DNA of 64,000 nt from Aquimarina sp. AU474 (GTDB lineage Bacteria > Bacteroidota > Bacteroidia > Flavobacteriales > Flavobacteriaceae). A model generated the notes under the pieces. It was not told the origin of the DNA. It saw nothing but the letters and a program-made list of their open reading frames with translations, and searched no databases. This document shows, one piece after another, positions 46,481 to 55,608 of the stretch; the first letter of the stretch is position 1; each line of letters opens with the position of its first letter. The stretch is taken from positions 337,358 through 401,357 of the forward strand of contig NZ_OMPE01000004.1 in assembly GCF_900312815.1 (NCBI RefSeq), read 5' to 3'. The position numbers and the translations under genes are program-made.

Positions 46481-47869
46481 TTATTCATACATAAGTTCAT
46501 AATCGCGATTAAACATGTTGCTATTGCCAACACTTTTTAACCTTGATATATTATAATTATGAAAACTTTTGTTGCCTATAATGTTGTCAATTGCTGCTTT
46601 CAGTAAAGGTTCATTAGCCTCACCAATCGTGCCAGGATTCGTGAAATCTTCTTCTATCGGGATTTCTGGGACGAATCCATTAAAATAATCAGTAAACCCA
46701 ACAGAATTTATGGATTTAAGTACCAAAGGTTGCATGGCATATGTATGTCCTATGTTAGCTCCTAATCGACCAAAATTGTTGGAATCATAAATAGTTATAG
46801 ACGCTTGAAACTTACCTCTGGTTGTTGCCCCCACCTGTATTACATCTATATAGGGGTCAAGACCGTTAATCACCAATTCGCTTGCTGATGCCGAGCTTCT
46901 TGTTGTTAGAATATAAACTCGAGACAGGTTTAGATTATTTATCGCTTCTCCCGTTCTAATTTGGGTATCAAATAAGTTAACCTCGCCGCGTTGACTTTGT
47001 AATTCACTATTCCATTCTTCGGTACTAAAAACTTGGCCATTAAATTGACCTGTGATCATACTTGATAAATCAATTGCCGAAGTTACTGATCCACCACCAT
47101 TATATCGTACATCTAGAATTAAATCAGTTACACCATCTGATTTAAATTGACCAAAGGCGGCATTAAGTTGAGCATCAAAATCTGCTGTAAATGCATTATA
47201 CATTATATACCCGACTGGGCTACCACCTACATCAATGGTTTTTGAGATAAAAACTGGGTTTTCGGTGTATTGTGCCTTAGTGAGTTCAATAGATTCCCCA
47301 GTTGGTGTTATATCAGTACCATCAAAAGTTGCTAGACCAATGGTATAGGTATCAGGTTCTAATAATTGTCTGAAATTGTTTTCGGTGATTTGAGTACCAT
47401 CGATGGTATTAAAAATATAACCTCGTTGGATCCCTTTTGTTTGCGCATCAGTGTTAGGGAGCACATAACGCACAAATCCAAAGATGTTGGATGGAACATT
47501 TGGATAGCGCACTAAGCCAAACTCCATTCCGTTATTCATGGTTAAACCATCAAAGGCTTGTTCTAAGGCAATGTAATCATCAACCAAAAAACTAAATTCA
47601 TCTACGTTAGATTTTAAAGATTCGAAAATGGCTTCAGGAGTATCAAAACTACTTATAAAGGTGTTATACTCTTGATCTGAGGCAAATCGATCGTTGGCCA
47701 GATCAGCAACATCGGCTTTATATAAATAAAATACGTTCATGCCTCTCCAGATAAAATTATTTATATCTGTTGTACTTGCGATCTGAGGGACATCATCCTT
47801 ATCATCAAAACATCCTGTACTCAGGCTTCCAATTAAAACGAATAGCAAAAAATGCCTGAAGTATAACAT
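46481..47869 (-). CDS. S41 family peptidase lipoprotein (paralogue 2)
   Basis: A 462-residue lipoprotein (LSTGCF signal) with the same domain order as its neighbour. The catalytic serine is in SASELVINGLD and the lysine in TTRGKFQASI. The conserved YNGGGSVTSA loop precedes them. The two genes form a tandem duplication. It diverges from the ECF sigma gene at 48002. Confidence 0.88.
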   Translation of the reverse strand: MLYFRHFLLFVLIGSLSTGCFDDKDDVPQIASTTDINNFIWRGMNVFYLYKADVADLANDRFASDQEYNTFISSFDTPEAIFESLKSNVDEFSFLVDDYIALEQAFDGLTMNNGMEFGLVRYPNVPSNIFGFVRYVLPNTDAQTKGIQRGYIFNTIDGTQITENNFRQLLEPDTYTIGLATFDGTDITPTGESIELTKAQYTENPVFISKTIDVGGSPVGYIMYNAFTADFDAQLNAAFGQFKSDGVTDLILDVRYNGGGSVTSAIDLSSMITGQFNGQVFSTEEWNSELQSQRGEVNLFDTQIRTGEAINNLNLSRVYILTTRSSASASELVINGLDPYIDVIQVGATTRGKFQASITIYDSNNFGRLGANIGHTYAMQPLVLKSINSVGFTDYFNGFVPEIPIEEDFTNPGTIGEANEPLLKAAIDNIIGNKSFHNYNISRLKSVGNSNMFNRDYELMYE

Positions 47870-48001
47870 AGTGTCTTTTTTAAGTATATAGCGCTAAAAG
47901 TACCTGTTTTATTGTAATTTTAAAAAAGAATGTAACAAATTGTAGGTATAGTCGTCTCCCTAATATAAGACCAAAAGTTTTATACATCAACCAATCAAAA
48001 A

Positions 48002-48511
48002 ATGAAAGAAAGAGCATTTATAACGCTTACTAATGGATTTAAGGACAAGCTTTTTAGGCTGGCCAAACGTCTACTGGTGAGTAATGAAGAAGCAGAGGAT
48101 GCCACCCAGGAGATATTGCTCAAGTTATGGAGGAATAAAAGTAAGATGGCTGAATATAAGAATGTAGAAGCTTTTGCGATGACAATGACCAAAAATTATT
48201 GTTATGATAAGTTAAAGGCAAAGGAAACTGGAAATTTGAAGATCGTACATAGTAATTATAAAGATGAGCGAGCTTCATTACAAAGACAAGTTGAAGCAAA
48301 AGATAGTCTGGATTGGGTAGGTAAAATCATGAACGGTTTGCCAGAACAACAACGAATGATTATTCAGCTTAGAGATATAGAACAATATGATAATGCAGAA
48401 ATAGCCGAAATGTTAGGACTTAACGAAACGGCAGTAAGAGTTGCATTATCAAGAGGAAGAAAAAAAATAAGAGAGGAATTATTAAAAAAACATAATTATG
48501 GAGTTGTCTAA
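48002..48511 (+). CDS. ECF-type RNA polymerase sigma factor
   Basis: A 169-residue sigma-70 family protein. Region 2 has EDATQEILLKLWRNKSKM; region 4 has DNAEIAEMLGLNETAVRVALSRGRKKI. Its stop overlaps the next gene by 14 bases, an arrangement typical of sigma and anti-sigma pairs. Together with the two DUF4252 genes it forms an operon found in many flavobacteria. The promoter targets are unknown. Confidence 0.95.
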   Translation: MKERAFITLTNGFKDKLFRLAKRLLVSNEEAEDATQEILLKLWRNKSKMAEYKNVEAFAMTMTKNYCYDKLKAKETGNLKIVHSNYKDERASLQRQVEAKDSLDWVGKIMNGLPEQQRMIIQLRDIEQYDNAEIAEMLGLNETAVRVALSRGRKKIREELLKKHNYGVV

Positions 48512-48971
48512 CATAGAAAAATTACTGGAGAAGTATTTCGAAGGCGAAACGACCATTTCTGAAGAAAAAGAATTAAAGGTTTACTTTACCAGAGAAACTG
48601 TGCCGTCGCATCTAGAGAGATACAAAGATTTATTTCAGTTTTTTTCGGAAGAGAGCAACATAACTGCTACTAAGGATACAAAAATTCCAACAAGTAAAAC
48701 TTCATGGTCAAAATGGGTAGGAGTTGCCGCGTCGGTTGCTCTGATTGCGGGGATCTTTTTTACAAAGACCTCACCAGAACCAGAAGAGTTAGGAACTTTT
48801 GAAGATCCAGAAATAGCGTTACAAGAAACCAAAAAAATCCTCAATATGGTTTCTCAAATAATGAATGAGGGTAAAGAGGACCTAGTGTACCTGAATGAAT
48901 TTGATAATGCCAAAAGAAACTTGGTGTATCTCAATGAGTTCGAAAACACAACAAAAGAGTTAATAAAATAG
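48498..48971 (+). CDS. Putative membrane anti-sigma factor
   Basis: A 157-residue protein. The N-terminal part (about 1-70) resembles a cytoplasmic sigma-binding region, and a membrane helix (VGVAASVALIAGIFF) lies near 74-88. The periplasmic end carries a near-duplicated stretch, LVYLNEFDNAKRN and LVYLNEFENTTKE. Overlap with the sigma factor gene, and the single helix, make an anti-sigma role likely. I see no zinc-binding motif, so it is not a ZAS-type. Confidence 0.72.
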   Translation: MELSNIEKLLEKYFEGETTISEEKELKVYFTRETVPSHLERYKDLFQFFSEESNITATKDTKIPTSKTSWSKWVGVAASVALIAGIFFTKTSPEPEELGTFEDPEIALQETKKILNMVSQIMNEGKEDLVYLNEFDNAKRNLVYLNEFENTTKELIK

Positions 48972-49030
48972 ATAAAAACGATTTTCCGGAATATGGTAAA
49001 CAATGATCCGGTATTTTAAATGTAAATATT

Positions 49031-49567
49031 ATGAAAAAGTTAGTGATTATTTTAGTTTTTGCAGTGGTACCATATATGGCCAGTGCTCAGAATAGTTTTG
49101 ATAAATATGAGAACATGAAAGATGTATCTTCTGTGATCGTAACCAGCAAAATGTTCAAATTATTAAGTAAAATAGATTTAGAAAGTAATGATAAAGAGGT
49201 TCAAGAATATGTGAACCTGGTAGAAAAGATTAAAAACATAAAAGTCTTTGCTACAGATAATGATGAGATAGGAAAGAAAATGAAGGCAGATGTAGCATCA
49301 TATCTTAAAAGCTCTACACTAGATGAGTTAATGAGAGTAAATAGTGATGGTAAAAATGTGAAGTTTTATTCTAAGCCAGGAAAAGACGACGATCATGTAA
49401 GTGAGTTGTTTATGTTTTTGGATGGAGTAAAAGAAAATGGAGACGGACCAGATACTGTGGTATTAACCATTACAGGTGATATCGATTTAAAGCAAGTATC
49501 TAAAATTGCAGACCACCTTAATGTACCAGGAGGTGAAGAATTGAAAAAGGTAAAAAAAGGTAACTAG
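49031..49567 (+). CDS. DUF4252 domain protein, secreted
   Basis: A 178-residue secreted protein. A signal peptide of about 20 residues ends SAQ, and the mature part (KYENMKDVSSVIVTSKMFKLL, in pieces KYENMKDVSSV and IVTSKMFKLL) is a DUF4252 domain. DUF4252 occurs in flavobacteria near ECF sigma genes; its function is unknown. It follows the anti-sigma gene by 59 bases, and a second DUF4252 gene follows. Confidence 0.88.
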   Translation: MKKLVIILVFAVVPYMASAQNSFDKYENMKDVSSVIVTSKMFKLLSKIDLESNDKEVQEYVNLVEKIKNIKVFATDNDEIGKKMKADVASYLKSSTLDELMRVNSDGKNVKFYSKPGKDDDHVSELFMFLDGVKENGDGPDTVVLTITGDIDLKQVSKIADHLNVPGGEELKKVKKGN

Positions 49568-49588
49568 TACCTATTTAATATAATGACT

Positions 49589-49620
49589 AAATTTCTTCTA
49601 GCATTGGCTAGAAGAAATTT
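49589..49620 (+). other. 14-bp perfect hairpin between the DUF4252 genes
   Basis: AAATTTCTTCTAGC (49589-49602) pairs with GCTAGAAGAAATTT (49607-49620) around ATTG. No T tract follows, so it may set mRNA stability or be a partial terminator. Confidence 0.5.
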
Positions 49621-49680
49621 GGTCTTCATCAATCAATCAACCATCTCTAACATAAATTTAGAGACAAAAAAATTAAGATC

Positions 49681-50211
49681 ATGAAGAATATATTTAAAGT
49701 CTTAGGCGCAATAGGGATTTTATCCATAATGAGCTGTAATAGCGAGACATCATTACAACAATATTTTGTAGATCATCAAAACGATAATGCGTTTATAGCT
49801 GTTGATATACCATCTAGTCTTTTGGATAAAAATGAGGTCGACCTTTCGCAAGATGAAAAAGAAACTTTAGAAAGTATAAAAAAAGTGAACTTTTTGGCAT
49901 TGAAATTAAATGATGACTTACAAAGTAAATATGAAGAAGAAAGTGAGGCTATTAATGCCATACTGAGCAATGAAAAATATGAAACATTAATGCGAGTAGG
50001 ATCTAATGGTACCAAAGCAGTTATAAAATTTTTGGGTGACGAAGATGAGATCGATGAGGTTATCGTATTTGCTAAGCATGATGAAAAAGGGTTAGCCTTA
50101 GTAAGGGTGTTAGGTAATAATATGAAGCCAGAGAAGATTGCGAAATTGGTAAAAACTGCAGAAAAAATGGATTTAAGTGCGTTTAAACAAATTGCAGATA
50201 GTTTTGATTAA
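49681..50211 (+). CDS. DUF4252 domain lipoprotein
   Basis: A 176-residue lipoprotein (SIMSC signal) with a DUF4252-like domain, diverged from its neighbour but with the same ETLMRVGSNGTKAVIKF core (NEKYETLMRV there, DELMRVNSDGKNVKFY in the other). It is the last gene of the operon, which is closed by a strong hairpin at 50242. Both proteins probably act outside the inner membrane. Confidence 0.82.
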   Translation: MKNIFKVLGAIGILSIMSCNSETSLQQYFVDHQNDNAFIAVDIPSSLLDKNEVDLSQDEKETLESIKKVNFLALKLNDDLQSKYEEESEAINAILSNEKYETLMRVGSNGTKAVIKFLGDEDEIDEVIVFAKHDEKGLALVRVLGNNMKPEKIAKLVKTAEKMDLSAFKQIADSFD

Positions 50212-50241
50212 ATAAAATAACATTCATCAAATCAAAAAATG

Positions 50242-50279
50242 AAAAAAGCCTTGTAATTATTATATTACAAGGCTTTTTT
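50242..50279. terminator. Strong bidirectional terminator
   Basis: AAAAAAGCCTTGTAAT pairs perfectly with ATTACAAGGCTTTTTT (50242-50279). It ends the DUF4252 operon and the convergent purB. Confidence 0.88.
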
Positions 50280-50296
50280 ATTGGGTATATGTTGAT

Positions 50297-51640
50297 CTAG
50301 ATCCCTGTATAATTTGAAGGAGTGATCTGTTTTAATTCAGATTTAATAGCATCAGATACTTCTAGTGTTTCTATAAAACTAGCAATAGAGTTTTGATTAA
50401 TAGCCTCATTAGTTCTTGTTAACCCTTTAAGAGCTTCATAAGGATTTGGATATCCTTCTCTCCTTAATATAGTTTGTATTGCTTCCGCCACAACCGCCCA
50501 ATTGTTTTCGAGATCCTGAGCAAACTTTTCTTCATTTAATAAAAGTTTGTTTAATCCTTTAAGTGTAGCTTGAAAAGCAATAAGCGTATGCCCAAAAGGA
50601 ACCCCTACATTTCTTAACACTGTACTATCGGTGAGATCACGTTGCAATCTACTTATTGGTAATTTTGCTGCAAGGTGCTCAAATAACGCATTGGCAATAC
50701 CAAGGTTACCCTCACTATTTTCAAAATCGATAGGGTTTACTTTATGTGGCATGGCCGAAGACCCTACTTCACCTTTTTTGATTTTTTGTTTAAAATAATC
50801 CATAGATACATAGGTCCAGACATCTCTATCTAGATCTAGTAATATGGTATTGATTCTTTTTAACCCATCAAACAATGCTGCCATATGATCATAATGCTCG
50901 ATCTGAGTAGTAGGGAATGAATGGTGTAATCCTAATTTTTCTTGAACAAAGTGGGTTCCAAAAGCTTTCCAGTCTATCGTAGGGTAAGCAACTTTATGTG
51001 CATTATAATTTCCTGTCGCACCACCAAACTTTGCTGCACTTGGGATATCTTTTAATAAATCAAACTGAGCTTCTAATCGAGTTACATATACCTGAAACTC
51101 TTTTCCTAAGCGGGTAGGAGAAGCTGGTTGCCCATGTGTACGTGCCAACATCGATACTTGAGCCCACTCTGTAACCAAAGTTTTTAGCTTATCTAACAAC
51201 TCTAAGTATTGTGGGATGTATGCATTACTAATTGCCTCTTTAATACTTAGAGGAATAGCTGTATTGTTAATGTCTTGCGAGGTTAATCCAAAATGAATAA
51301 ACTCCTTGTATTGCTGTAGTCCAAGTGCATCAAACTTATCTTTGATAAAATACTCAACAGCCTTAACATCATGATTAGTTACTTTTTCGATGTCCTTAAT
51401 TGCCATAGCATCTTCACTAGAAAAAGAAATGTAGATATCTCTAAGTTTATCAAATAAAGAAGTATCTATATCTTGCAATTGTGGTAAGGGTAACTCACAT
51501 AAAGCAATAAAATATTCGATTTCTACTAAGACACGATATTTAATTAATGCTTCCTCACTAAAAAAAGTGCTTAAGCTTTTAGTTTTTACAGCATAACGAC
51601 CATCAATAGGAGAAATAGCTTGCAAAGGAAATATAGACAT
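50297..51640 (-). CDS. purB: Adenylosuccinate lyase
   Basis: Cleaves SAICAR and adenylosuccinate in purine synthesis. The 447-residue length, ISPIDGRYAVKTKSLS start and signature GSSAMPHKVNPIDFE (catalytic serine loop) are diagnostic. MLARTHGQPASPTRLG is another conserved helix. The gene is monocistronic, convergent with the DUF4252 operon. Confidence 0.97.
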   Translation of the reverse strand: MSIFPLQAISPIDGRYAVKTKSLSTFFSEEALIKYRVLVEIEYFIALCELPLPQLQDIDTSLFDKLRDIYISFSSEDAMAIKDIEKVTNHDVKAVEYFIKDKFDALGLQQYKEFIHFGLTSQDINNTAIPLSIKEAISNAYIPQYLELLDKLKTLVTEWAQVSMLARTHGQPASPTRLGKEFQVYVTRLEAQFDLLKDIPSAAKFGGATGNYNAHKVAYPTIDWKAFGTHFVQEKLGLHHSFPTTQIEHYDHMAALFDGLKRINTILLDLDRDVWTYVSMDYFKQKIKKGEVGSSAMPHKVNPIDFENSEGNLGIANALFEHLAAKLPISRLQRDLTDSTVLRNVGVPFGHTLIAFQATLKGLNKLLLNEEKFAQDLENNWAVVAEAIQTILRREGYPNPYEALKGLTRTNEAINQNSIASFIETLEVSDAIKSELKQITPSNYTGI

Positions 51641-51762
51641 AATGTTGTGTTTTTTTTTGAAAGGTGCAAAGATAAAGTTTATGTTTCGATTTACGATTCT
51701 GGAAATGAGATTTTTCCAAGTTTCTGGAGTTCTTGTGGTAGCGAGTAACTTTTTTGAAAAAA

Positions 51763-52317
51763 CTAAGATATTTTTTTTAAAATCATTCTTGATCTGGCCT
51801 TATAGGCTGCACTGCCAGTATTATAATTGTTTTCTAAAGTGATCTTTAACTCAGGGTGAACCCAGTCAAACTCTGTACCTAATAGATATAAAGATGTCAT
51901 AGAATACGCTTTGGGAGCTACTTTTTGATCTGTAATCAACCAATCAAAACAAGTTTCAGTAATGTGTTCTCGATGTATACGTGTAAGAGATTGTCGTACT
52001 TTAGGGTGTTTTTTCTGATAATATGCTATAATAAGATACTCGTATATTTTTGCTATAGGGCGTACGGCAGGGTGTTGATGTACCTTTGGTGCTAATGCTA
52101 TCAGATTATCCAAATACGGTAAGATAGCTTCTAGCTTTTTCTTGCATAAAAATTCTAAGCCCCAAGAAGCTCTACACGAAATCTCATCATCAATTTTGGC
52201 ACATATTTGTAAAAGTTCAGGTAGTAATTCGGGATGAGTATGAATCAAGTTAGCAAACGAACCTCTTTGTTCTCGAGAATGATTAATGTTACTAATAGTG
52301 TCTTCAAGAGATATCAT
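51763..52317 (-). CDS. Hypothetical HEAT-like helical protein next to purB
   Basis: A 184-residue soluble protein of helices that look like HEAT/ARM repeats (PELLPELLQICAKIDDEISC, KKLEAILPYLDNLIALAP). I recognise no family. I chose the ATG at 52317 (MISLEDTISN) over 52380 or 52389, which would add a run of residues that do not look conserved. It lies upstream of purB on the same strand; such a protein beside purB is common in flavobacteria. Confidence 0.65.
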   Translation of the reverse strand: MISLEDTISNINHSREQRGSFANLIHTHPELLPELLQICAKIDDEISCRASWGLEFLCKKKLEAILPYLDNLIALAPKVHQHPAVRPIAKIYEYLIIAYYQKKHPKVRQSLTRIHREHITETCFDWLITDQKVAPKAYSMTSLYLLGTEFDWVHPELKITLENNYNTGSAAYKARSRMILKKIS

Positions 52318-52524
52318 AGAGTGCTGTGCTTTGGATTTCAAAAATAAAAAATAATCAATACAATGCCTATGCCTTGACATGTAACACAAAGTTAATATCT
52401 CCTTTTTTCTTAATATTCTAAATTTGAAGAAAAGGCATAATAGAAGATATTGATAATAATTACTTGTTAAAAACGTTATCTCTTCTGTAATAGGCTATGA
52501 TCATGTTACTAAATAATTCGCACA

Positions 52525-53049
52525 ATGCTTAAAAATATTTTTATTCTATTGCTATTGGTTTTGGTGATTGCACAATTTCTAAGGCCCGATAAGAACGAAG
52601 CTAGCTATGATACTATTGCCACCTTCGAGGAGCAAGCAATGGTCCCACAAGAGGTAAAGACTATTTTACAAGCACAATGTTATGATTGCCATAGTAATAG
52701 TACTAGATATCCGTGGTATATGGAGGTCAGCCCTATTTCTCATTGGATGGCACATCATATCGATGAAGGTAAAGAACATTTTAATGTCTCTGAGTGGGAG
52801 TCCTATACCGATAAGCGAAAAGATCATAAACTTGAAGAGTTTATAGAAGAGATTGAACATAAAGAAATGCCATTAAAACCTTATACGTGGATCCATGGCG
52901 AATTATCTAGCGGTGATGCCAAAAAACTTATAGATTGGGCAACACAACTTCGTGAACGTGATGATACAATACCTGTAGAAGATACATTAGATATAAAAAT
53001 AAATGATTCATTAACCGTAGCAACTCCTGATACGGAGACCACAGAATAA
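52525..53049 (+). CDS. Haem-binding domain protein
   Basis: A 174-residue membrane-anchored protein. An N-terminal helix (about 4-20) is followed by a domain with CYDCHSNSTRYPWYM, the CxxCH c-type haem attachment motif. HWMAHHIDEGKEHFN is typical of the haem-binding family. The charged tail is acidic. Likely a periplasmic electron carrier of unknown partner. Confidence 0.87.
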   Translation: MLKNIFILLLLVLVIAQFLRPDKNEASYDTIATFEEQAMVPQEVKTILQAQCYDCHSNSTRYPWYMEVSPISHWMAHHIDEGKEHFNVSEWESYTDKRKDHKLEEFIEEIEHKEMPLKPYTWIHGELSSGDAKKLIDWATQLRERDDTIPVEDTLDIKINDSLTVATPDTETTE

Positions 53050-53087
53050 TACCAATTTATAAACGATTTGCTTATTTTGAAAGCGCC

Positions 53088-53190
53088 CAGTCATTCTTAG
53101 CCTGTTATTTCCAACAGGCTTGGAGTGACATTTTAGTACATCCTATCAATCTGAGCCTATCGAAGATTGCACTTTTCTAAGATTATGCAG
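53088..53190. repeat. REP-like intergenic palindromes
   Basis: AGCCTGTT (53099-53106) pairs with AACAGGCT (53113-53120); GTCATTC and GAGTGAC extend the stem outside. A second motif, TCTGAGCCTATCGAAGATTGC (in pieces TCTGAGCCTATC and GAAGATTGC), follows. Similar GTCATTCTGAGC-type palindromes are frequent between flavobacterial genes. Confidence 0.5.
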
Positions 53191-53198
53191 TCCTTATA

Positions 53199-53879
53199 TT
53201 ATATGGTTAATAATTCATTAACCACCTTTGGGACTCCTGTTGTTGCTTTTTCGGCAATAATGGTAAGGCGATCCGATGGTGTTATAGATGGATTTGGATC
53301 AATAAAGTAAACAGGTGTATGATGTTGGATGTATTGTATTAAACCAGCTGCGGGATACACCTGCATAGAGGTACCAATAATAAGTAAAACATCTGCTTGC
53401 TCTGTTATGGATATAGCTAGATCCATCATGGGCACATCTTCTCCAAACCAAACAATATGAGGGCGTAATTGCGAGTTGTGTTCACAAAAATCTCCAAGAT
53501 GCAGATCCTCTTTCCAGTCTAATACTAGGTTTTCATCAAACTGGCTTCGCACTTTTAGTAACTCACCATGCAAATGGATAACATTGCTACTCCCAGCTTG
53601 TTCATGCAAGTTATCTACATTTTGCGTAATGATAGATACATCATAATTTTTTTCAAGAGCTACCAAAGCCAGATGCCCTTGATTAGGAGCAACGGTTAGT
53701 AATTGACTACGTCTCTTATTATAAAAATCTAATACTAGTTCTGGATTATTTTCCCAGCCTATGGGAGAAGCTACTTCCATAATATCATGACCTTCCCACA
53801 AACCATTGGCATCTCTAAAAGTATTGATTCCACTTTCGGCACTAATTCCTGCACCTGTAAGGATTACTATTTTTTTCAT
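53199..53879 (-). CDS. cobB: NAD-dependent protein deacylase (sirtuin)
   Basis: A 226-residue SIR2 family enzyme that removes acyl groups from lysines using NAD+. GAGISAESGINTFRDANGLW is the NAD-binding start; TQNVDNLHEQAG contains the conserved QN-D and IHLHGEL the catalytic His. The zinc cysteines of many sirtuins are absent, as in class III short forms. ATG 53879 is preferred; a TTG two codons upstream would add MI. Confidence 0.92.
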   Translation of the reverse strand: MKKIVILTGAGISAESGINTFRDANGLWEGHDIMEVASPIGWENNPELVLDFYNKRRSQLLTVAPNQGHLALVALEKNYDVSIITQNVDNLHEQAGSSNVIHLHGELLKVRSQFDENLVLDWKEDLHLGDFCEHNSQLRPHIVWFGEDVPMMDLAISITEQADVLLIIGTSMQVYPAAGLIQYIQHHTPVYFIDPNPSITPSDRLTIIAEKATTGVPKVVNELLTI

Positions 53880-54279
53880 GATCAAATATATATCGTCTGA
53901 ATGTATCTTTAAAATTATTCAAAATTCTTGAAGAACGATACCTAAAAACAAATAGATTTTTTAAGGTCACAATATCAATAACTTAAGGGTTTATACATGT
54001 GAAAACCCACATTAATTACCAAAACCACTTGTTATTTTAAATATATGCTACTCTGGTATACTTAAATCAAGTTTTGAACGTTGTAAGTCATCGTAGGTTT
54101 TTTATCGATAAAGAGCGTTTAAAAGCCGACTAAAAGCAATGTGTAACTATCTGATTACAAAAGGTTTCCGTATTAATATTACGGTAAAACCGTATATAAA
54201 GAAAGGATGAAAACCCTATCTTGTAAGTAGATTTTTACAATGCTTATCAACCAACATTAATTTTTTAATCTCATACCCT
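53880..54279 (+). other. Intergenic region before the LytTR regulator gene
   Basis: No gene seen. CCGTA and TACGG around TTAATAT (near 54169-54185) form a small inverted repeat, and a further ACCGTA follows a few bases on. These resemble palindromes near 59650. The promoter could not be placed. Confidence 0.35.
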
Positions 54280-55017
54280 ATGAAATATCCTTATGTAATT
54301 ATTGATAATGATCAAAAAATTGCAGATTCTATTCAAATCGCTTTAGACGAAAAAACAGATTATATCTGTACAGGAATCGCTAAAGACGAGCAAGAAGCAT
54401 TGGATTTAATTTTAGAGAGAAAGCCCCGATTAGTCTTTTTAGAACCAGAAGTGCCAGGAATACACTGCGACAAAACTCAATACTCATTAATGACAGAGTT
54501 AGCCAAATACATGTCTGAGTTACCAGAGTTTATTGTGATCACAAAGACCTCGGAATATGCTATCGAAGGTATACGAAATAGGATTTTAGACTACATCCTT
54601 AAACCATTAAGTAAAAGCCAATTAGTAAGAACGCTTTTACGGTTCGAAAAAGACTTTGATCAAGTGGTTGACAGTACATTATGTTTTAAATCGTATGGAG
54701 ATTATCGTTTTGTAGATGTAGAAGAAGTATTGTACCTAAAAGCCGATAATAATACTACCGATTTTATCATGAGTAACGGCAATAAGGTGGAGGCATTTAA
54801 GACCTTAAAACATTTTCAAGGTCTGTTACCAGATCATTTTGTACGCATTCATAATAGCTATATCATTAATACGCATTATGTATCAAGAATTCATTTTGGT
54901 AAGGCAAAATGCGCTATCAAAAACACCAATGATATGATCCCATTTTCTAAGTCTTATAAAATGAATGTAGAAGAAATCAAAGATAATTTGGCCAAGAAAA
55001 GTTTGGTGCAAATTTGA
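54280..55017 (+). CDS. LytTR response regulator with glutamate at the phosphorylation site
   Basis: A 245-residue regulator. The receiver domain covers about 1-120 with acid residues IIDND near 8-11 and the ILKPLS lysine. The usual phosphoacceptor position in LVFLxPEVPG is Glu55, not Asp. The LytTR DNA-binding domain (about 140-240) has DYRFVDVEEVLYLKADNN and FVRIHNSYIIN. Glutamate can mimic phospho-aspartate, so the protein may be constitutively active or controlled in another way. It precedes the lipoproteins and kinase at 55416-58718, and no kinase gene is immediately next to it. Confidence 0.9.
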   Translation: MKYPYVIIDNDQKIADSIQIALDEKTDYICTGIAKDEQEALDLILERKPRLVFLEPEVPGIHCDKTQYSLMTELAKYMSELPEFIVITKTSEYAIEGIRNRILDYILKPLSKSQLVRTLLRFEKDFDQVVDSTLCFKSYGDYRFVDVEEVLYLKADNNTTDFIMSNGNKVEAFKTLKHFQGLLPDHFVRIHNSYIINTHYVSRIHFGKAKCAIKNTNDMIPFSKSYKMNVEEIKDNLAKKSLVQI

Positions 55018-55042
55018 TTTAACATACCATTATTTAAATATT

Positions 55043-55076
55043 AACCGATAGATAACAGCGTCTATCGGTTTTTTTT
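55043..55076 (+). terminator. Terminator after the LytTR regulator
   Basis: AACCGATAGA pairs with TCTATCGGTT (55043-55070) and is followed by T to 55076. Confidence 0.85.
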
Positions 55077-55223
55077 GTTATGTATCTTACTAGTACAATA
55101 CATCAACAATTGTAATTAATTTCCTACAGTAAATTATAAGCTTTTTAAAATCCGTCCATCTACCCGTATAATTGGTACAAGTACTTCTCACATCGGGTCA
55201 TTCACTAAACACACCTTAATATA

Positions 55224-55255
55224 TTGGGCGCGCGAGGCACGGCGCCGTACATTTG
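55224..55255 (+). promoter_or_regulatory. Candidate promoter of the second lipoprotein-kinase locus
   Basis: TTG at 55224-55226, a 21-base spacer and TACATTTG at 55248-55255 fit the Bacteroidota TTG/TAnnTTTG pattern. The spacer is strikingly GC-rich (GGCGCGCGAGGCACGGCGCC, 55227-55246) with matching GGCGC and GCGCC ends, in otherwise AT-rich DNA. A long leader (about 155 bases) precedes lipoprotein B. Confidence 0.6.
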
Positions 55256-55415
55256 TAGTGTACAATTAGAGAAGCACATTTTGCTTAAGTAAACTAAAGT
55301 ATAATTCACCAGCGCAGTGGATGCCCCTTAATTAAAATTAGAAATTAAAAAGTTAGAAAAGTAGCAATGCTTTTCGCCCAAAAAACAACGTATTAAACTG
55401 TTAAAAAAGACAACT

Positions 55416-55562
55416 ATGAAAACTATAAAGACATTATTCGCAATATTATTTTTAAGTACATTTTTTATCGCTTGTGAAGCAGATTCAGTAAATGATGAGG
55501 TAGGAATTGAAGATATTGAAACATTTGGAGAAGATGCAGATGAGGAAATACAACCTTCATAG
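55416..55562 (+). CDS. Small acidic lipoprotein B of the kinase module
   Basis: A 48-residue protein, not found by ordinary length limits. The signal MKTIKTLFAILFLSTFFIAC is a lipobox; the mature 28 residues are acidic with NDEVGIEDIETFGEDADEE. It resembles lipoprotein C in the signal (IKTLFAILFLST) and both share DEVGIED/EEIGIED with lipoprotein A. It belongs to a family defined only by this motif and its location before TPR kinases. The role is unknown; a periplasmic or surface ligand of the kinase is my inference. Confidence 0.75.
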   Translation: MKTIKTLFAILFLSTFFIACEADSVNDEVGIEDIETFGEDADEEIQPS

Positions 55563-55608
55563 AGGATGATTAATCAAGAAATTTAGAAAAAATTAAAAAA
55601 AGACAATT

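Noticed and set aside
49589..49620. Hairpin as an intrinsic terminator
   Set aside because: No T tract follows, and another gene of the operon lies downstream.
55226..55246. GC-rich segment as a sign of horizontal transfer
   Set aside because: Too short and inside a promoter-like context; better read as a control site.
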